DNA of 64,000 bases from Sporobacter termitidis DSM 10068 (GCF_900130065.1 NZ_FQXV01000006.1:1-64000), one strand, 5' to 3'. Shown: positions 1 to 7,781, numbered from the stretch's first letter. Notes: a model not told the origin generated them from the sequence alone. Made by a program: numbers and translations.

Positions 1-2
1 TC

Positions 3-119
3 GCCAGGTGCATGACATATCTGGAGCTCTCCACCCAGCCCGGCTACATGGACGCCTTCGTCGCCGCCTGCTTCCTCCCTCATACCGACGCCGCCCTCTT
101 CCCGTCCGTCGAGGTATAG
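3..119 (+). CDS. C-terminal end of an ASKHA/DUF4445-type corrinoid-protein activator (partial)
   Basis: Only the last 38 codons are in the window; the frame is open from the left edge and ends in TAG at 117-119. The peptide contains YLELSTQPGYMDAFVAACF and FLPHTDAALFPSVEV. I recognise this as the usual tail of the DUF4445 / ASKHA-domain proteins that reductively reactivate corrinoid methyl-transfer proteins. A DUF3786 gene follows after 2 nt, a partner often seen near corrinoid methyltransferases, so the two were probably co-transcribed. The family call rests on a short tail only. Confidence 0.5.
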   Translation, partial: ARCMTYLELSTQPGYMDAFVAACFLPHTDAALFPSVEV

Positions 120-121
120 CG

Positions 122-760
122 ATGGCGGAACGAAACCCCAACCAGCAATATGGCGTGCCGCTGGCCATCTATCAGGAGCGGTACGGGGCGCTGGACCCGG
201 AGGAGGTCTCCCGGCGCGCCGGCGTCCCGTTTGACCCGGCGCGCGGCGTGTTCACCCTCACCGTTCTGGGCTTTGAAATCGACGCGGCCTGGCCGGAGTT
301 TTCCCTGGCGCCGCGGGATGCGGAGCGATGCCCCAGCGCGCTGTACGACAAGGAGGGGCGCATCCTCCTGATCCGCTATCTCATCGAGGGTACGATGGCC
401 GAGCCCACCGGGGCCTGGCTGCCCTACCGCGAGCTGCCCTGGGGCGACGTGTACGACCGCAACTTTCAGGGCCGGTGCATTAAGCGCCTGGCGTTCGGCT
501 TCGGCGCCAAGCCCGGGGAGTTTGCCCGGGCCTGCCAGGCGCTTGGCGGCGTTCCTTACGACAAGGGCGACGCCTCTTATGACCTTGCCTTCCTCCCCCA
601 CGTCACCGTCCGGCTCATCCTCTGGTCCGGCGACGACGAATTTCCGCCCCAGTCCCAGTGGCTCTTCTCGGACAATATGCCCCTGGCGTTCACCGCCGAG
701 GACGTGGCCTGCATGGGCGACGTGATCATCGGTGCGCTGAAGGAAATAGGGAAAAAATAA
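122..760 (+). CDS. DUF3786 domain-containing protein
   Basis: A 212-residue soluble protein. The ATG at 122 is preferred over an upstream in-frame ATG at 8 because the region before it is the coding end of the previous gene. Recognisable features are the N-terminal NQQYGVPLAIYQERYGALDP, a middle YLIEGTMAEPTGAWLPYRELPWG and a C-terminal WLFSDNMPLAF. These fit the DUF3786 family of anaerobes, often found beside corrinoid-dependent methyltransferase and activator genes. The biochemical role is unknown. It lies 2 nt behind the ASKHA-type gene and ahead of a hairpin terminator, so it looks like the last gene of an operon that begins left of the window. Confidence 0.8.
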   Translation: MAERNPNQQYGVPLAIYQERYGALDPEEVSRRAGVPFDPARGVFTLTVLGFEIDAAWPEFSLAPRDAERCPSALYDKEGRILLIRYLIEGTMAEPTGAWLPYRELPWGDVYDRNFQGRCIKRLAFGFGAKPGEFARACQALGGVPYDKGDASYDLAFLPHVTVRLILWSGDDEFPPQSQWLFSDNMPLAFTAEDVACMGDVIIGALKEIGKK

Positions 761-766
761 ACGTAT

Positions 767-800
767 GGCCGCCCGAAAAGGGCGGCCGTTGTGCGTTTTA
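767..800 (+). terminator. Rho-independent terminator after the DUF3786 gene
   Basis: An 8-bp GC stem (ggccgccc 767-774 pairs with gggcggcc 780-787) with a 5-nt loop, followed by a T-rich tract ending in tttta. It lies 6 nt after the stop codon. Confidence 0.7.
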
Positions 801-845
801 ATATACGATACAAGACGTAACTTACAGAGGAAACGAGGTATTAGC

Positions 846-1457
846 ATGGAGATCAGGCGTCTGAAACCGGAGCAGAAAAAACGCGCCGCCAAGGTGGTGG
901 CCGATTCGTTTTACGATTACCCGTCGCTGATCTATTACTTTCCCGATACAAAGCGGCGGATGCGCTGTCTGCCCTGGTACATGGAGGGCGTTTTAAACAG
1001 CGCGGTCTCCTTCGGGGAGGTCTGGGTGACGGAGGACGTCTCCGGCGTGCTGTTTATACTGCCGCCCGAGCATACGCGGATGTCCGACTGGGACTATATT
1101 AAAAACGGCCTTCTGGCCGCGCCCCTGGTGGTTGGCCTGCACCGTTACCCCAACCTTTCCGAGTGCGAGGCATATCTGGCCGATACGCAGGAAAAGCTGC
1201 TGGCGGCGCGGCCGCATTACTATCTGTGGGGCTTATCGGTCGACCCCGCAAGGCAGCGGACGGGGGCCGGCACGGCATTGATCGCGTCGCTTCTCAAGAA
1301 AACAGACGCGGAAAACATGCCCGTTTACCTGGAGACCCACAGGGAGCAGAATGTCGCCTATTACGAGCAGCGGGGCTTTAAGCTCATTCACACCGATATT
1401 ATTCCCAGGCACAATCTGGACTTCTGGTGCCTGCTCCACGAGCCGGGCGGAAAATAA
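846..1457 (+). CDS. GNAT family N-acetyltransferase
   Basis: 203 residues, starting at ATG 846 behind a purine-rich site (gaggaaacgagg). The C-terminal half holds the acetyl-CoA binding signature: LSVDPARQRTGAGTALI at about residues 128-144, where QRTGAG is the R/Q-x-x-G-x-G/A loop. It is followed by a beta strand and the NVAYYEQRGF helix typical of GNAT folds. The family transfers acetyl groups from acetyl-CoA to amines; the substrate here cannot be told. It is a single-gene unit with terminators on both sides. Confidence 0.85.
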   Translation: MEIRRLKPEQKKRAAKVVADSFYDYPSLIYYFPDTKRRMRCLPWYMEGVLNSAVSFGEVWVTEDVSGVLFILPPEHTRMSDWDYIKNGLLAAPLVVGLHRYPNLSECEAYLADTQEKLLAARPHYYLWGLSVDPARQRTGAGTALIASLLKKTDAENMPVYLETHREQNVAYYEQRGFKLIHTDIIPRHNLDFWCLLHEPGGK

Positions 1458-1464
1458 ATTATGG

Positions 1465-1494
1465 ATTGGCCGCCTGTTCGGACGGCCAATTTTA
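1465..1494 (+). terminator. Rho-independent terminator after the GNAT gene
   Basis: Stem attggccg (1465-1472) pairs with cggccaat (1483-1490), followed by tttta. It starts 8 nt after the stop codon. Confidence 0.65.
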
Positions 1495-1506
1495 TCGCGG
1501 CGGCAG

Positions 1507-1535
1507 TTGAATCGTCTCCCGAAAAATACTATAAT
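1507..1535 (+). promoter_or_regulatory. Sigma-A type promoter for the flavoprotein gene
   Basis: TTGAAT at 1507-1512, 17-nt spacer, TATAAT at 1530-1535; the coding start follows 34 nt later behind an AAGGAGG site. Confidence 0.75.
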
Positions 1536-1569
1536 TATTCAAAACCACTTGCTTTAAGGAGGTACCATC

Positions 1570-2106
1570 ATGAAAATCGTCATGCTCACCGGGAGCCCGA
1601 GGAAAAACGGGACGTCGTCGCTGCTGGCGGACAAGTTCGCCGAGGGCGCGGGAGAAAAGGGACATCACGTCGTGCGGTTTGACGCGGCGTTCAGGAAAGT
1701 CGGCGGGTGCATGGCGTGCGGGTACTGCAAGAGTCACGGCGGGGCGTGCGTGCAGAAGGACGACATGGACGAGATACTGCCGGCGCTTTTGGACGCTCAT
1801 CTGGCGGTCTTCGTCACGCCGCTGTATTACTGGGACATGACGGCGCAATTAAAGGCTGTGGTGGACCGGTTCTTCGCCGTGGACAGGGCGCTGACGGACC
1901 CGCCCAAAGGCGCCGTGCTCCTTGCCACCTGCAACTCGCGGCACACGTGGGCTTTTGACGCCCTGACGGAGCACTACAAGGCCATCCTCCGGCACCTGCG
2001 CTGGGATGACCGGGGGACGCTGCTGGTATCGGGCGTGGGCGCCCGGGAGGATATCGAGGACACGGAATATCCGCAAAAAGCCAAGGCGCTGGGGCTGTCG
2101 CTGTAG
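1570..2106 (+). CDS. NADPH-dependent FMN reductase / iron-sulfur flavoprotein family
   Basis: 178 residues, with a strong aaggaggt site before ATG 1570. The N-terminus MLTGSPRKNGTSSLLADKF is the FMN phosphate-binding loop of flavodoxin-fold reductases. Cys residues follow in C-x2-C-x2-C-x6-C spacing at roughly residues 47-61 (GCMACGYCKSHGGACV) before DDM. That is the compact motif of iron-sulfur flavoproteins, which bind FMN and probably a 4Fe-4S cluster and pass electrons in anaerobes. TPLYYWDMTAQLKAVVDRF is the conserved second FMN loop. Its own promoter and the terminator before it suggest a single-gene unit. The redox partner is unknown. Confidence 0.88.
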   Translation: MKIVMLTGSPRKNGTSSLLADKFAEGAGEKGHHVVRFDAAFRKVGGCMACGYCKSHGGACVQKDDMDEILPALLDAHLAVFVTPLYYWDMTAQLKAVVDRFFAVDRALTDPPKGAVLLATCNSRHTWAFDALTEHYKAILRHLRWDDRGTLLVSGVGAREDIEDTEYPQKAKALGLSL

Positions 2107-2219
2107 CCGCCGGCACAAAAATACTACTCTTTTCACCCGGGGGGTAATAGCATTCGGGAGTCGTTTTGTGTATATTTATGTCGATAATCGGTTGCATATC
2201 AAATATTAAGGATGATTTT

Positions 2220-2690
2220 ATGTTTTACTGGATCGGCATTATTGTTTTGCTTGCGGCTTTTATCCTCGGCTTTTCCTTCCTGGGCCCGGCGGGCGCCCTT
2301 TTGAACCCAGGCAGCCTGTTCATCATCTGCGCCGTCGTGCTGCCGCTGCTCATCGCCTCGGGACAGTTTCAGTATTTCCTGATGGGGATCAGGATCGCCG
2401 TGGGCCGGGTGAAAAAAGCTCCCGCCGAGGAGGTAAAAAAGGTGCTCGTCGCTCTGCAGCTCACCACCCGGCTGACGCTGCTGGGCGGCTTTATCGGCTT
2501 TCTGGCGGGCGGCATTTCCATCCTGGCCAACATGACGACGGTGCAGATGCTCGGCCGGCTGTCGGCCGTGGCCGTCGTCTCCATCCTGTACGCGCTGCTT
2601 GGCGTCTCGTTCCTGCTGCCGCTGCGGGCCAAGGCCGAGGCCTTTCTGATCGACATGACGAGAGCCCCGGGCAGTGCGGCCGATGAGTAA
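2220..2690 (+). CDS. MotA/TolQ-like four-helix membrane protein
   Basis: 156 residues; start ATG 2220 after aaggatgatt. Four hydrophobic segments are visible (about residues 3-24, 28-50, 85-105 and 118-140). The pairing LLNPGSLFIICAVVLPLL and LSAVAVVSILYALLGVSFLL resembles transmembrane helices 2 and 4 of MotA-type proton-channel proteins, but the cytoplasmic loop between helices 2 and 3 is only about 35 residues, much shorter than in MotA. There is no flagellar gene nearby. It overlaps the downstream membrane-anchored LuxR-type regulator by 8 nt, so the two are probably translationally coupled and may work as a sensor pair. The family assignment is tentative. Confidence 0.6.
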   Translation: MFYWIGIIVLLAAFILGFSFLGPAGALLNPGSLFIICAVVLPLLIASGQFQYFLMGIRIAVGRVKKAPAEEVKKVLVALQLTTRLTLLGGFIGFLAGGISILANMTTVQMLGRLSAVAVVSILYALLGVSFLLPLRAKAEAFLIDMTRAPGSAADE

Positions 2691-3300
2691 TCCCGCGGTC
2701 AAGGCCGTCATTCTCCTCGTTTATCTGGCGCTGCTCTCGCTGATCATGGGCTTTGATTTTCTGCGCATCGTCAACCTCCCGTTTCTCGTCATGGTGTCGT
2801 CGGGCGGCCTGCTGCTGGCGCTGCTGGGCTACCGGAAGGGCTCGGGAAAATGGGGCTATCTGCAGAAGCTGAAAATCATGCTCCTGTTCTCGGGCGGGCT
2901 GACGGCGTTTCTGGCCAATATCGCCTTTCTGTCGGCGGGCACGCCGGACGGCGCGGAGCTCTACGCGGGCGCCGTACAAAATTTTCTGCCGCTCTTCTAC
3001 GGCTTTTTATTTTACTTTATCCTGGATCTGATCCGGGTCCCGCAGGACGGGCCGGAGGACGGCGCGCCGCCGCCCGGCGGCGGCGCTGAAAATCTGGAGG
3101 ACTACGACCTGACGCGCCGGGAGCTCGCCGTGGCCCGGGAGATATTGCTTGACCTGTCCAATGGCGAAATCGCCGCAAAGCTGTACATCACCGAAAACAC
3201 GGTAAAAAAACACGTCAATCATATTTTTCAAAAGGTGGGCGCCCGGAACAGGACGGCGTTCATCGTCAGATTCGCCCCGAAGCCCGAGAGCAAAGCCTGA
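2683..3300 (+). CDS. Membrane-anchored LuxR-type transcriptional regulator
   Basis: 205 residues. Residues 1-110 hold four predicted transmembrane helices (starting AVKAVILLVYLALLSLIMGF); residues 140-200 form a LuxR/GerE helix-turn-helix (LTRRELAVAREILLDLSNGE, then IAAKLYITENTVKKHVNHIF). The DNA-binding domain is therefore tethered to the membrane, without a receiver or kinase. The start ATG 2683 lies inside the end of the MotA-like gene; a GTG at 2674 is an alternative. The arrangement suggests the upstream membrane protein feeds a signal to this regulator. Its targets are not evident. Confidence 0.8.
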   Translation: MSNPAVKAVILLVYLALLSLIMGFDFLRIVNLPFLVMVSSGGLLLALLGYRKGSGKWGYLQKLKIMLLFSGGLTAFLANIAFLSAGTPDGAELYAGAVQNFLPLFYGFLFYFILDLIRVPQDGPEDGAPPPGGGAENLEDYDLTRRELAVAREILLDLSNGEIAAKLYITENTVKKHVNHIFQKVGARNRTAFIVRFAPKPESKA

Positions 3301-3316
3301 CCACGCAACGGCTAAA

Positions 3317-3353
3317 GCGCGGCGGCAGATCATTCTGCCGCCGCGTCTTCTTT
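3317..3353 (+). terminator. Rho-independent terminator
   Basis: gcgcggcggcag (3317-3328) pairs with ctgccgccgcg (3335-3345), followed by tcttcttt. It ends the MotA-like/LuxR unit and lies just before the convergent DUF362 gene. Confidence 0.8.
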
Positions 3354-3363
3354 ATGGGCCGTA

Positions 3364-4254
3364 TTATTCCGCCTTTAATACCGCCCGGAGCTTTTCGGCC
3401 AGGGCTTCGCTCTTCGGGTCGTCGGCGACGATGTCTATCTGGTCGGGAGCGGTGACGCCGAGGCCGAGCTCTGCGGCGCGCCGCATCTGCTCCTGCTCAA
3501 AGATCGGGGTGTCCATGATGGCCTTGTTGCTGCCCAGGTGCTTGAGAAGGGCGAGGCCCACGGCGTCCAGAGCCACCCTGTCGCGGCCGGCGAACATGAC
3601 GCCCGCCTTGGCCCGCTTGCCGTCCATGGGGCCGCCGTCCGTAAAGATGTCGATACCGTCCATGACGATAAAGTCGGGCGTGTAGGCCAGATTGATCTCG
3701 GCGATCATCCGGCGCATGTCGGGGGTGTTGTGCAGCTTGGGGAAATCCTTGGGCGTGAGGCCCACGGCGAGCTTTAAGGACATGCTGAACACGCCGCCGA
3801 AGCCGTGAGTCTTGAGACAGCAGGTGGACACGACCACATCGGCGTCCTGCACGACCTTCGGATATTCAAAATAACCGCCGGGCCAGTGCAGATCGTCCCG
3901 GCTGAATTTCACCCAGCCGCTGTCGTCCAGCGCCTCAAAGTTGACAAGCCCGGCGCCGTGCCTGGCGCAGAGCTCGGGGATGCCCTTCTGGCGCATGACC
4001 TCGGCGGTGTCCGCCGGGCCGCTGCGGTCGCCGACGGTAAGGGCGAGGGGATTTGCGGCCCTCAGGGCCTTCAAAAGCCCCTCCAGCGTGTCGTTATGGG
4101 TCGAGCCGGGGCACACGTCCGCCGTGTTGAAATTGGGCTTCAGGAAGACCTTTTTCCCAGCGTAATCGAGGGGGCCGATATGGCTTAAACAGCGGGTGAC
4201 GCCCTCGCTCCTGTTTTCGGTCGCCACCAGGTATATCCGCGTTTTTTGATTCAT
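3364..4254 (-). CDS. DUF362 domain-containing protein
   Basis: 296 residues. The N-terminal strand KKVFLKPNFNTADVCPGSTH, the central GDRSGPADTAEVM and VVVSTCCLKTHGFGGVFSMS, and the C-terminal VMDGIDIFTDGGPMDGKRA are hallmarks of DUF362, a family of uncharacterised proteins common in anaerobes, sometimes fused to ferredoxin domains. No ferredoxin cysteines are seen here, so this is the short form. It is transcribed alone from a promoter divergent from the dehydrogenase at 4420. The molecular role is unknown. Confidence 0.85.
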   Translation of the reverse strand: MNQKTRIYLVATENRSEGVTRCLSHIGPLDYAGKKVFLKPNFNTADVCPGSTHNDTLEGLLKALRAANPLALTVGDRSGPADTAEVMRQKGIPELCARHGAGLVNFEALDDSGWVKFSRDDLHWPGGYFEYPKVVQDADVVVSTCCLKTHGFGGVFSMSLKLAVGLTPKDFPKLHNTPDMRRMIAEINLAYTPDFIVMDGIDIFTDGGPMDGKRAKAGVMFAGRDRVALDAVGLALLKHLGSNKAIMDTPIFEQEQMRRAAELGLGVTAPDQIDIVADDPKSEALAEKLRAVLKAE

Positions 4255-4289
4255 TGGACAGCCTCCAGTTTTTTATTATTCATGGCTCT

Positions 4290-4318
4290 ATCATAACGTC
4301 CGTCCCGCCGTTTTTCAA
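4290..4318 (-). promoter_or_regulatory. Promoter for the DUF362 gene
   Basis: On the minus strand TTGAAA (4318-4313), 17-nt spacer, TATGAT (4295-4290). It is back to back with the promoter at 4348-4376. Confidence 0.6.
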
Positions 4319-4347
4319 TCAAATATTCCATACCGCGCCGCGCCGCC

Positions 4348-4376
4348 TTGAACGCGCCGGGGAATGGCGGTATAAT
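4348..4376 (+). promoter_or_regulatory. Promoter for the D-2-hydroxyacid dehydrogenase gene
   Basis: TTGAAC at 4348-4353, 17-nt spacer, TATAAT at 4371-4376. The GGAAGGAG ribosome site and ATG 4420 follow. Confidence 0.75.
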
Positions 4377-4419
4377 GGGGCAAAAACAATACGCCGCACG
4401 CGCGGCGGAAGGAGATAAA

Positions 4420-5367
4420 ATGATCGTATCGCTCCTCGTCTGGGACACCCCTTATCTCGAGGCCATTGAAGAGGCCACCGGCGAAAAGGTCGTGGAATGC
4501 CGCAGCGCGGAGGCGGCGCTGAAAGCGCTCCCCGAGGCCGACATTGCCCTCACCATGGGCGGCGCGGCGCTGCTGGACGAGACGCTGCTGGCCACCGCCA
4601 AAAAGCTGAGGCTCGTTTTGAGCGCCAGTGCCGGCGTTGAAAAGCTGCCGCTCGAAGCCCTCCACGCGCGGGATATCGCCGTCTGCAACGCGAAGGGCGC
4701 CCACGCCGTGACGATCGCCGAATATGTCCTGGGCGGGATGCTGGCCTGGAGCCATCATTTCCCGACGTTTATACAGCATCAGGAGAGGGCCCACTGGCAG
4801 TCCTTTTTTTCCGGCGACGACTTGGACGGCCAAACGCTCCTGGTAGTCGGCACGGGACTGATCGGCCGGGAGATCGGCAGGAAGGCCGGGGCCTTTGACA
4901 TGCGCGTTCTCGGCCTGCGCCGCCATCCGGCGCCGGAGCCGCATTTCGACGAGATCCTGGGCATCGGCGCGCTGCGCGAGACGCTCCCCCGCGCCGACTT
5001 TGTGGTCATGGCCACACCCCTGACCGACGAGACGTATCACCTCATGGGCGCGGAGGAATTCCGTGCCATGAAGGATTCCGCCGTCTTTATCAACATCGCC
5101 CGCGGCGACACCGTGGATGAGGACGCGCTCATCAGCGCGCTGCGCGGCAGGCAGATCGCCGGCGCCGTCCTGGACGTGTTCCACCGGGAGCCCCTGCCCA
5201 AGGACAGCCCGCTCTGGTCCATGGACAACGTGATGATCACGCCCCACAACGCCGGGCTGTCGGACAGCGCCGAGCGGAAGACGATCCGGTTCCTGTGCGA
5301 CAACATCCGGCGCTTCCGCGCCGGTCAGCCGCTGATCAACCAGATCAAAAAAGGCGAGGCATATTAA
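4420..5367 (+). CDS. D-isomer-specific 2-hydroxyacid dehydrogenase (NAD-binding)
   Basis: 315 residues. The nucleotide-binding fold carries GTGLIGREIGRKAGAF at about residues 145-160. The catalytic trio of the family is present: Arg in NIARGDTVDEDAL, Glu in DVFHREPLPKDSPLW and His in MITPHNAGLS. Such enzymes reduce 2-oxoacids to D-2-hydroxyacids with NAD(P)H (glyoxylate/hydroxypyruvate or phosphoglycerate-type). The exact substrate is not clear, and there are no serine biosynthesis neighbours. ATG 4420 has a good GGAAGGAG site; the in-frame upstream ATG at 4348 falls on the promoter and is rejected. Confidence 0.9.
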   Translation: MIVSLLVWDTPYLEAIEEATGEKVVECRSAEAALKALPEADIALTMGGAALLDETLLATAKKLRLVLSASAGVEKLPLEALHARDIAVCNAKGAHAVTIAEYVLGGMLAWSHHFPTFIQHQERAHWQSFFSGDDLDGQTLLVVGTGLIGREIGRKAGAFDMRVLGLRRHPAPEPHFDEILGIGALRETLPRADFVVMATPLTDETYHLMGAEEFRAMKDSAVFINIARGDTVDEDALISALRGRQIAGAVLDVFHREPLPKDSPLWSMDNVMITPHNAGLSDSAERKTIRFLCDNIRRFRAGQPLINQIKKGEAY

Positions 5368-5370
5368 ACT

Positions 5371-5403
5371 GCCGGAAAACCCGCTGCGCTGGGCTTTCCC
5401 GGC
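5371..5403 (+). terminator. Hairpin after the hydroxyacid dehydrogenase gene
   Basis: gccggaaaaccc pairs (with G-T pairs) with ggctttcccggc around a 9-nt loop, 3 nt after the stop codon. No T-run follows, so it may be an RNA-stabilising hairpin rather than a full terminator. Confidence 0.45.
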
Positions 5404-5446
5404 AACACGGGGGGAAGATTGTCGCCGCTGAGGCGGCTCTAAAGGT

Positions 5447-5479
5447 AAAGGGTGGCGGAAGTGAATTCCGCCACCCTTT
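5447..5479. terminator. Bidirectional hairpin between convergent genes
   Basis: A perfect 13-bp inverted repeat: aaagggtggcgga (5447-5459) and tccgccaccctt plus t (5467-5479), 7-nt loop. It sits between the plus-strand dehydrogenase and the minus-strand EamA gene; A- and T-rich flanks allow termination in either direction. The rest of 5404-5605 holds no gene I can support. Confidence 0.6.
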
Positions 5480-5605
5480 AAGATTTGACCTTTTTTGGCT
5501 CTGTCACACGCCCGCGCACTCCGACGCCAAAAAAGCTTTTCGCCGTTGGCGAAAAGGACGGGGGACACGAGTAAAGGCCGCCCGCACGGACGAGGCTTTA
5601 TTTTT

Positions 5606-6469
5606 TCATGCCGGGGCGCTTTCGCGCGCGGGGGCTTTGGCTTGAAGGACGCACTGGGCGGTGACGGCGGCGATGATGATAACGCCGCCCACAAGGGCGA
5701 AGGGTCCCGGACGCTCGCCGTTGAAGAGGAGCACCCAGACGGGGTTTAACAGCGGCTCCACCGCGCCGATCAGGCAGCACGGCAGCGGCGGACAGTACCG
5801 CACCGCCAGCCCCAAAAATATGTACGGAATGCCGATCTGCAAAACGCCCAGGACGACGACGGCGGACACCGTCGTTACCGACACCGTCCCCTGCGTGAAA
5901 AACGCGAAGGGGAGGCCGATCAGCGCCGTCAGCAGCTGGCCCAGCAGAATGCCGCTCATCTTCTCCCCGTCCGTGGCCTGGCCCACCGTGATGTACATGC
6001 CGGCCACAAACACCCCCGCCAGGATGCCGAGGATGTTGCCGAACAGCTGCCCCCCCTGCAGCCCGGTGATGAAGAACAGGGTGATGCCCGCAAAGGTCAA
6101 AAGCACGATGGCAAGCTCCGAGGCCTTGAATTTCTGCCGGAAAAGCAGCGCGGAAAACAGGACGATAAAGATCGGGGACGTGAACTCCAGCACGATAGCG
6201 TTGGCCGCCGTGGTGAATTTGTTGGCGGTCACGAAGCAGATAAACGTGGCGGCCAGAAAAAACATGCTGATGACCGTATTTTTGGAGAAGATCACCTTCT
6301 GCCGCGTCACCGCCATGTAGATGCCGATGGTGGCCGCCGCCAGCAGGCTCCGGACGCCCGCGATCACAAAGGGATTCCAGTCGATCAGCTTGATAAGTAT
6401 CCCGCCCGTGCTCCACAGCGCCGCGCAGACCAGCATCTGCGCCACCGCGATTCTCTGTTTCTTTTTCAA
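5606..6469 (-). CDS. EamA/DMT family transporter
   Basis: 287 residues, TTG start at 6469 (the first ATG in frame is residue 12 and would cut into helix 1). Ten hydrophobic helices form two EamA repeats: repeat 1 opens with AALWSTGGILIKLIDWNP and repeat 2 at about residue 150 with GILAGVFVAGMYITVGQATDG. Members export or import amino acids, nucleotides or other metabolites. The substrate is unknown. It is a single-gene unit. Confidence 0.88.
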   Translation of the reverse strand: MKKKQRIAVAQMLVCAALWSTGGILIKLIDWNPFVIAGVRSLLAAATIGIYMAVTRQKVIFSKNTVISMFFLAATFICFVTANKFTTAANAIVLEFTSPIFIVLFSALLFRQKFKASELAIVLLTFAGITLFFITGLQGGQLFGNILGILAGVFVAGMYITVGQATDGEKMSGILLGQLLTALIGLPFAFFTQGTVSVTTVSAVVVLGVLQIGIPYIFLGLAVRYCPPLPCCLIGAVEPLLNPVWVLLFNGERPGPFALVGGVIIIAAVTAQCVLQAKAPARESAPA

Positions 6470-6573
6470 TCCTTATCCCATCCATCCGCGCAATATAGAC
6501 TCAAACGAGGGCTATTATAGCACAGCGGTCGGGGTATCGCCAGCAAAATAAAAACGGCGTGACATAAAATCAA

Positions 6574-6606
6574 TTGACCGCATAGAATAAAACGTCTATA
6601 ATATAG
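6574..6606 (+). promoter_or_regulatory. Promoter with overlapping palindrome for the toxin-antitoxin pair
   Basis: TTGACC at 6574-6579, 17-nt spacer, TATAAT at 6597-6602. The palindrome ctataatatag (6596-6606) covers the -10 box and is a natural place for antitoxin autorepression (inference). Confidence 0.65.
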
Positions 6607-6634
6607 TCAGAATGTTACTATGGAGGCTGATGCC

Positions 6635-6901
6635 ATGCAAATCAAGCCGTCTGCGAATATCCGGCAGAATTACAACGAAATTGCCGAATTGTGCCGCGCC
6701 ACGGGGGAGCCCATTTTTCTCACAAAAAACGGCGAGGGCGATCTTGTGGTCATGGACATCGATACATTCACCCGCCGGGAAAAAATGCTGAAGCTCCGTG
6801 AGGAGCTCCTGGCAGTGGAAGAAGACCGTCTCGCCGGCAGAACCGGATACACTCCCGACGAATTGGAGCGCTATCTGGACGGTATTATCGCCGGAGCATA
6901 G
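6635..6901 (+). CDS. Type II antitoxin, Phd/YefM family
   Basis: 88 residues. The N-terminus MQIKPSANIRQNYNEIAELC and the strand EPIFLTKNGEGDLVVMDIDTF follow the Phd/YefM DNA-binding fold, and the C-terminal helix-rich part (EERLAGRTGY-like, residues 50-88) should wrap the toxin. ATG 6635 is chosen because a ggagg site lies 9 nt upstream; an in-frame ATG at 6620 overlaps that site. Only 2 nt separate it from the toxin gene. Antitoxins of this type neutralise RelE/ParE toxins and repress their own promoter. Confidence 0.88.
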   Translation: MQIKPSANIRQNYNEIAELCRATGEPIFLTKNGEGDLVVMDIDTFTRREKMLKLREELLAVEEDRLAGRTGYTPDELERYLDGIIAGA

Positions 6902-6903
6902 CA

Positions 6904-7221
6904 ATGGACAAAAGAGCAGCCTATGACGTCATTGTGTCCGACCGCTCCCGCCAGATGCTGGCCGGCCACATTGCTTTTCTGGCCAGAACAAGCCCCGACG
7001 CGGCCCGCGAAGCAAAAAATAAAATTATCGCCGGTATCCGTTCTCTCTCCCAATTGCCCGAACGTTTTCCGTTTCTGGATGCGGAATTCATCCCGCCGAA
7101 TAAGTACCACAAGATGTTCATTGAAAAACGGTACCTGGTGCTGTACCAGATCAGGGACAGGACCGTATACGTCGATTATATTGTCGATTGCAGGCAGGAT
7201 TACGGCTGGTTCATGCGGTAA
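6904..7221 (+). CDS. Type II toxin, RelE/ParE family
   Basis: 105 residues. The order of elements, a DVIVSDRSRQMLAGHIAFLA helix, a central LSQLPERFPFLDAEFIPP turn, then the strands MFIEKRYLVLYQIRDRTVYV and DYIVDCRQDY, matches RelE/ParE-fold toxins. The basic residues in KMFIEKRYLV lie where RelE-type mRNA interferases contact RNA, but RNase or gyrase targeting cannot be decided from sequence alone. It is coupled to the Phd-like antitoxin and closed by a strong bidirectional terminator. Confidence 0.88.
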   Translation: MDKRAAYDVIVSDRSRQMLAGHIAFLARTSPDAAREAKNKIIAGIRSLSQLPERFPFLDAEFIPPNKYHKMFIEKRYLVLYQIRDRTVYVDYIVDCRQDYGWFMR

Positions 7222-7230
7222 TCCATACGC

Positions 7231-7272
7231 AAAAACGGCGGACACAGCTGCGCTGTGTCCGCCGTTTTTATT
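7231..7272. terminator. Strong bidirectional terminator
   Basis: aaaacggcggacacag (7232-7247) pairs with ctgtgtccgccgtttt (7253-7268), a 16-bp perfect stem with a 5-nt loop. It has T or A runs on each side and serves the toxin gene and the convergent GreA-like gene. Confidence 0.9.
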
Positions 7273-7277
7273 TATCC

Positions 7278-7781
7278 TCAATAGCTGCTGATGGGCAGGG
7301 ATTCGTCGTCCTGCCCTTTTTCCAGCGCGCGGATGACGACGTAATAGCTGTACTCGGGATTCACGTCCACCCGGACGCGGTCGCCCACCTTATGGCCCAT
7401 CAGCGCCTTGCCCAGCGGCGATTTCGGGCTGATGATCCCCTGCAGCGCGTCCTGCCGCAGGGTGGTCGTGAGCCGGATGGTCTGGGCCTCGCCGTCCTCC
7501 TCGAAATATATTTCCACCGTGTCGAACAGGCCCACCTCCCCGGCTTTCGACGCGCCGGAAATCACCTTTGCCGTTTTGATCATCCGTTCAAGATACCGGA
7601 TGCGGCTGTCGTTGCGGTTTTTCACCTGCTTTGCCGCCTTGTATTCAAAGTTTTCGCTCAGATCGCCGAAGCCCCTGGCGGTCTTCACATCCTCCAGAAT
7701 CTGCGGCCGCAGGACATTGACCCGGTATTCAATCTCCTCCCGCATTTTTTTAATGTCGACCTCTGTCAGTTCATCGTACAT
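7278..7781 (-). CDS. GreA/GreB family transcription elongation factor
   Basis: 167 residues. The N-terminal coiled coil (about 1-80) has the family signature DLSENFEYKAAKQVKNRNDSRI near residues 40-60, with acidic residues at the hairpin tip. The C-terminal FKBP-like domain contains IISPKSPLGKALMGHKVGD (about 115-133). Gre factors enter the RNA polymerase secondary channel and stimulate cleavage of backtracked RNA. Length and order agree with the family. Many Clostridia encode several Gre-like paralogues, and this may not be the housekeeping copy. Confidence 0.88.
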   Translation of the reverse strand: MYDELTEVDIKKMREEIEYRVNVLRPQILEDVKTARGFGDLSENFEYKAAKQVKNRNDSRIRYLERMIKTAKVISGASKAGEVGLFDTVEIYFEEDGEAQTIRLTTTLRQDALQGIISPKSPLGKALMGHKVGDRVRVDVNPEYSYYVVIRALEKGQDDESLPISSY

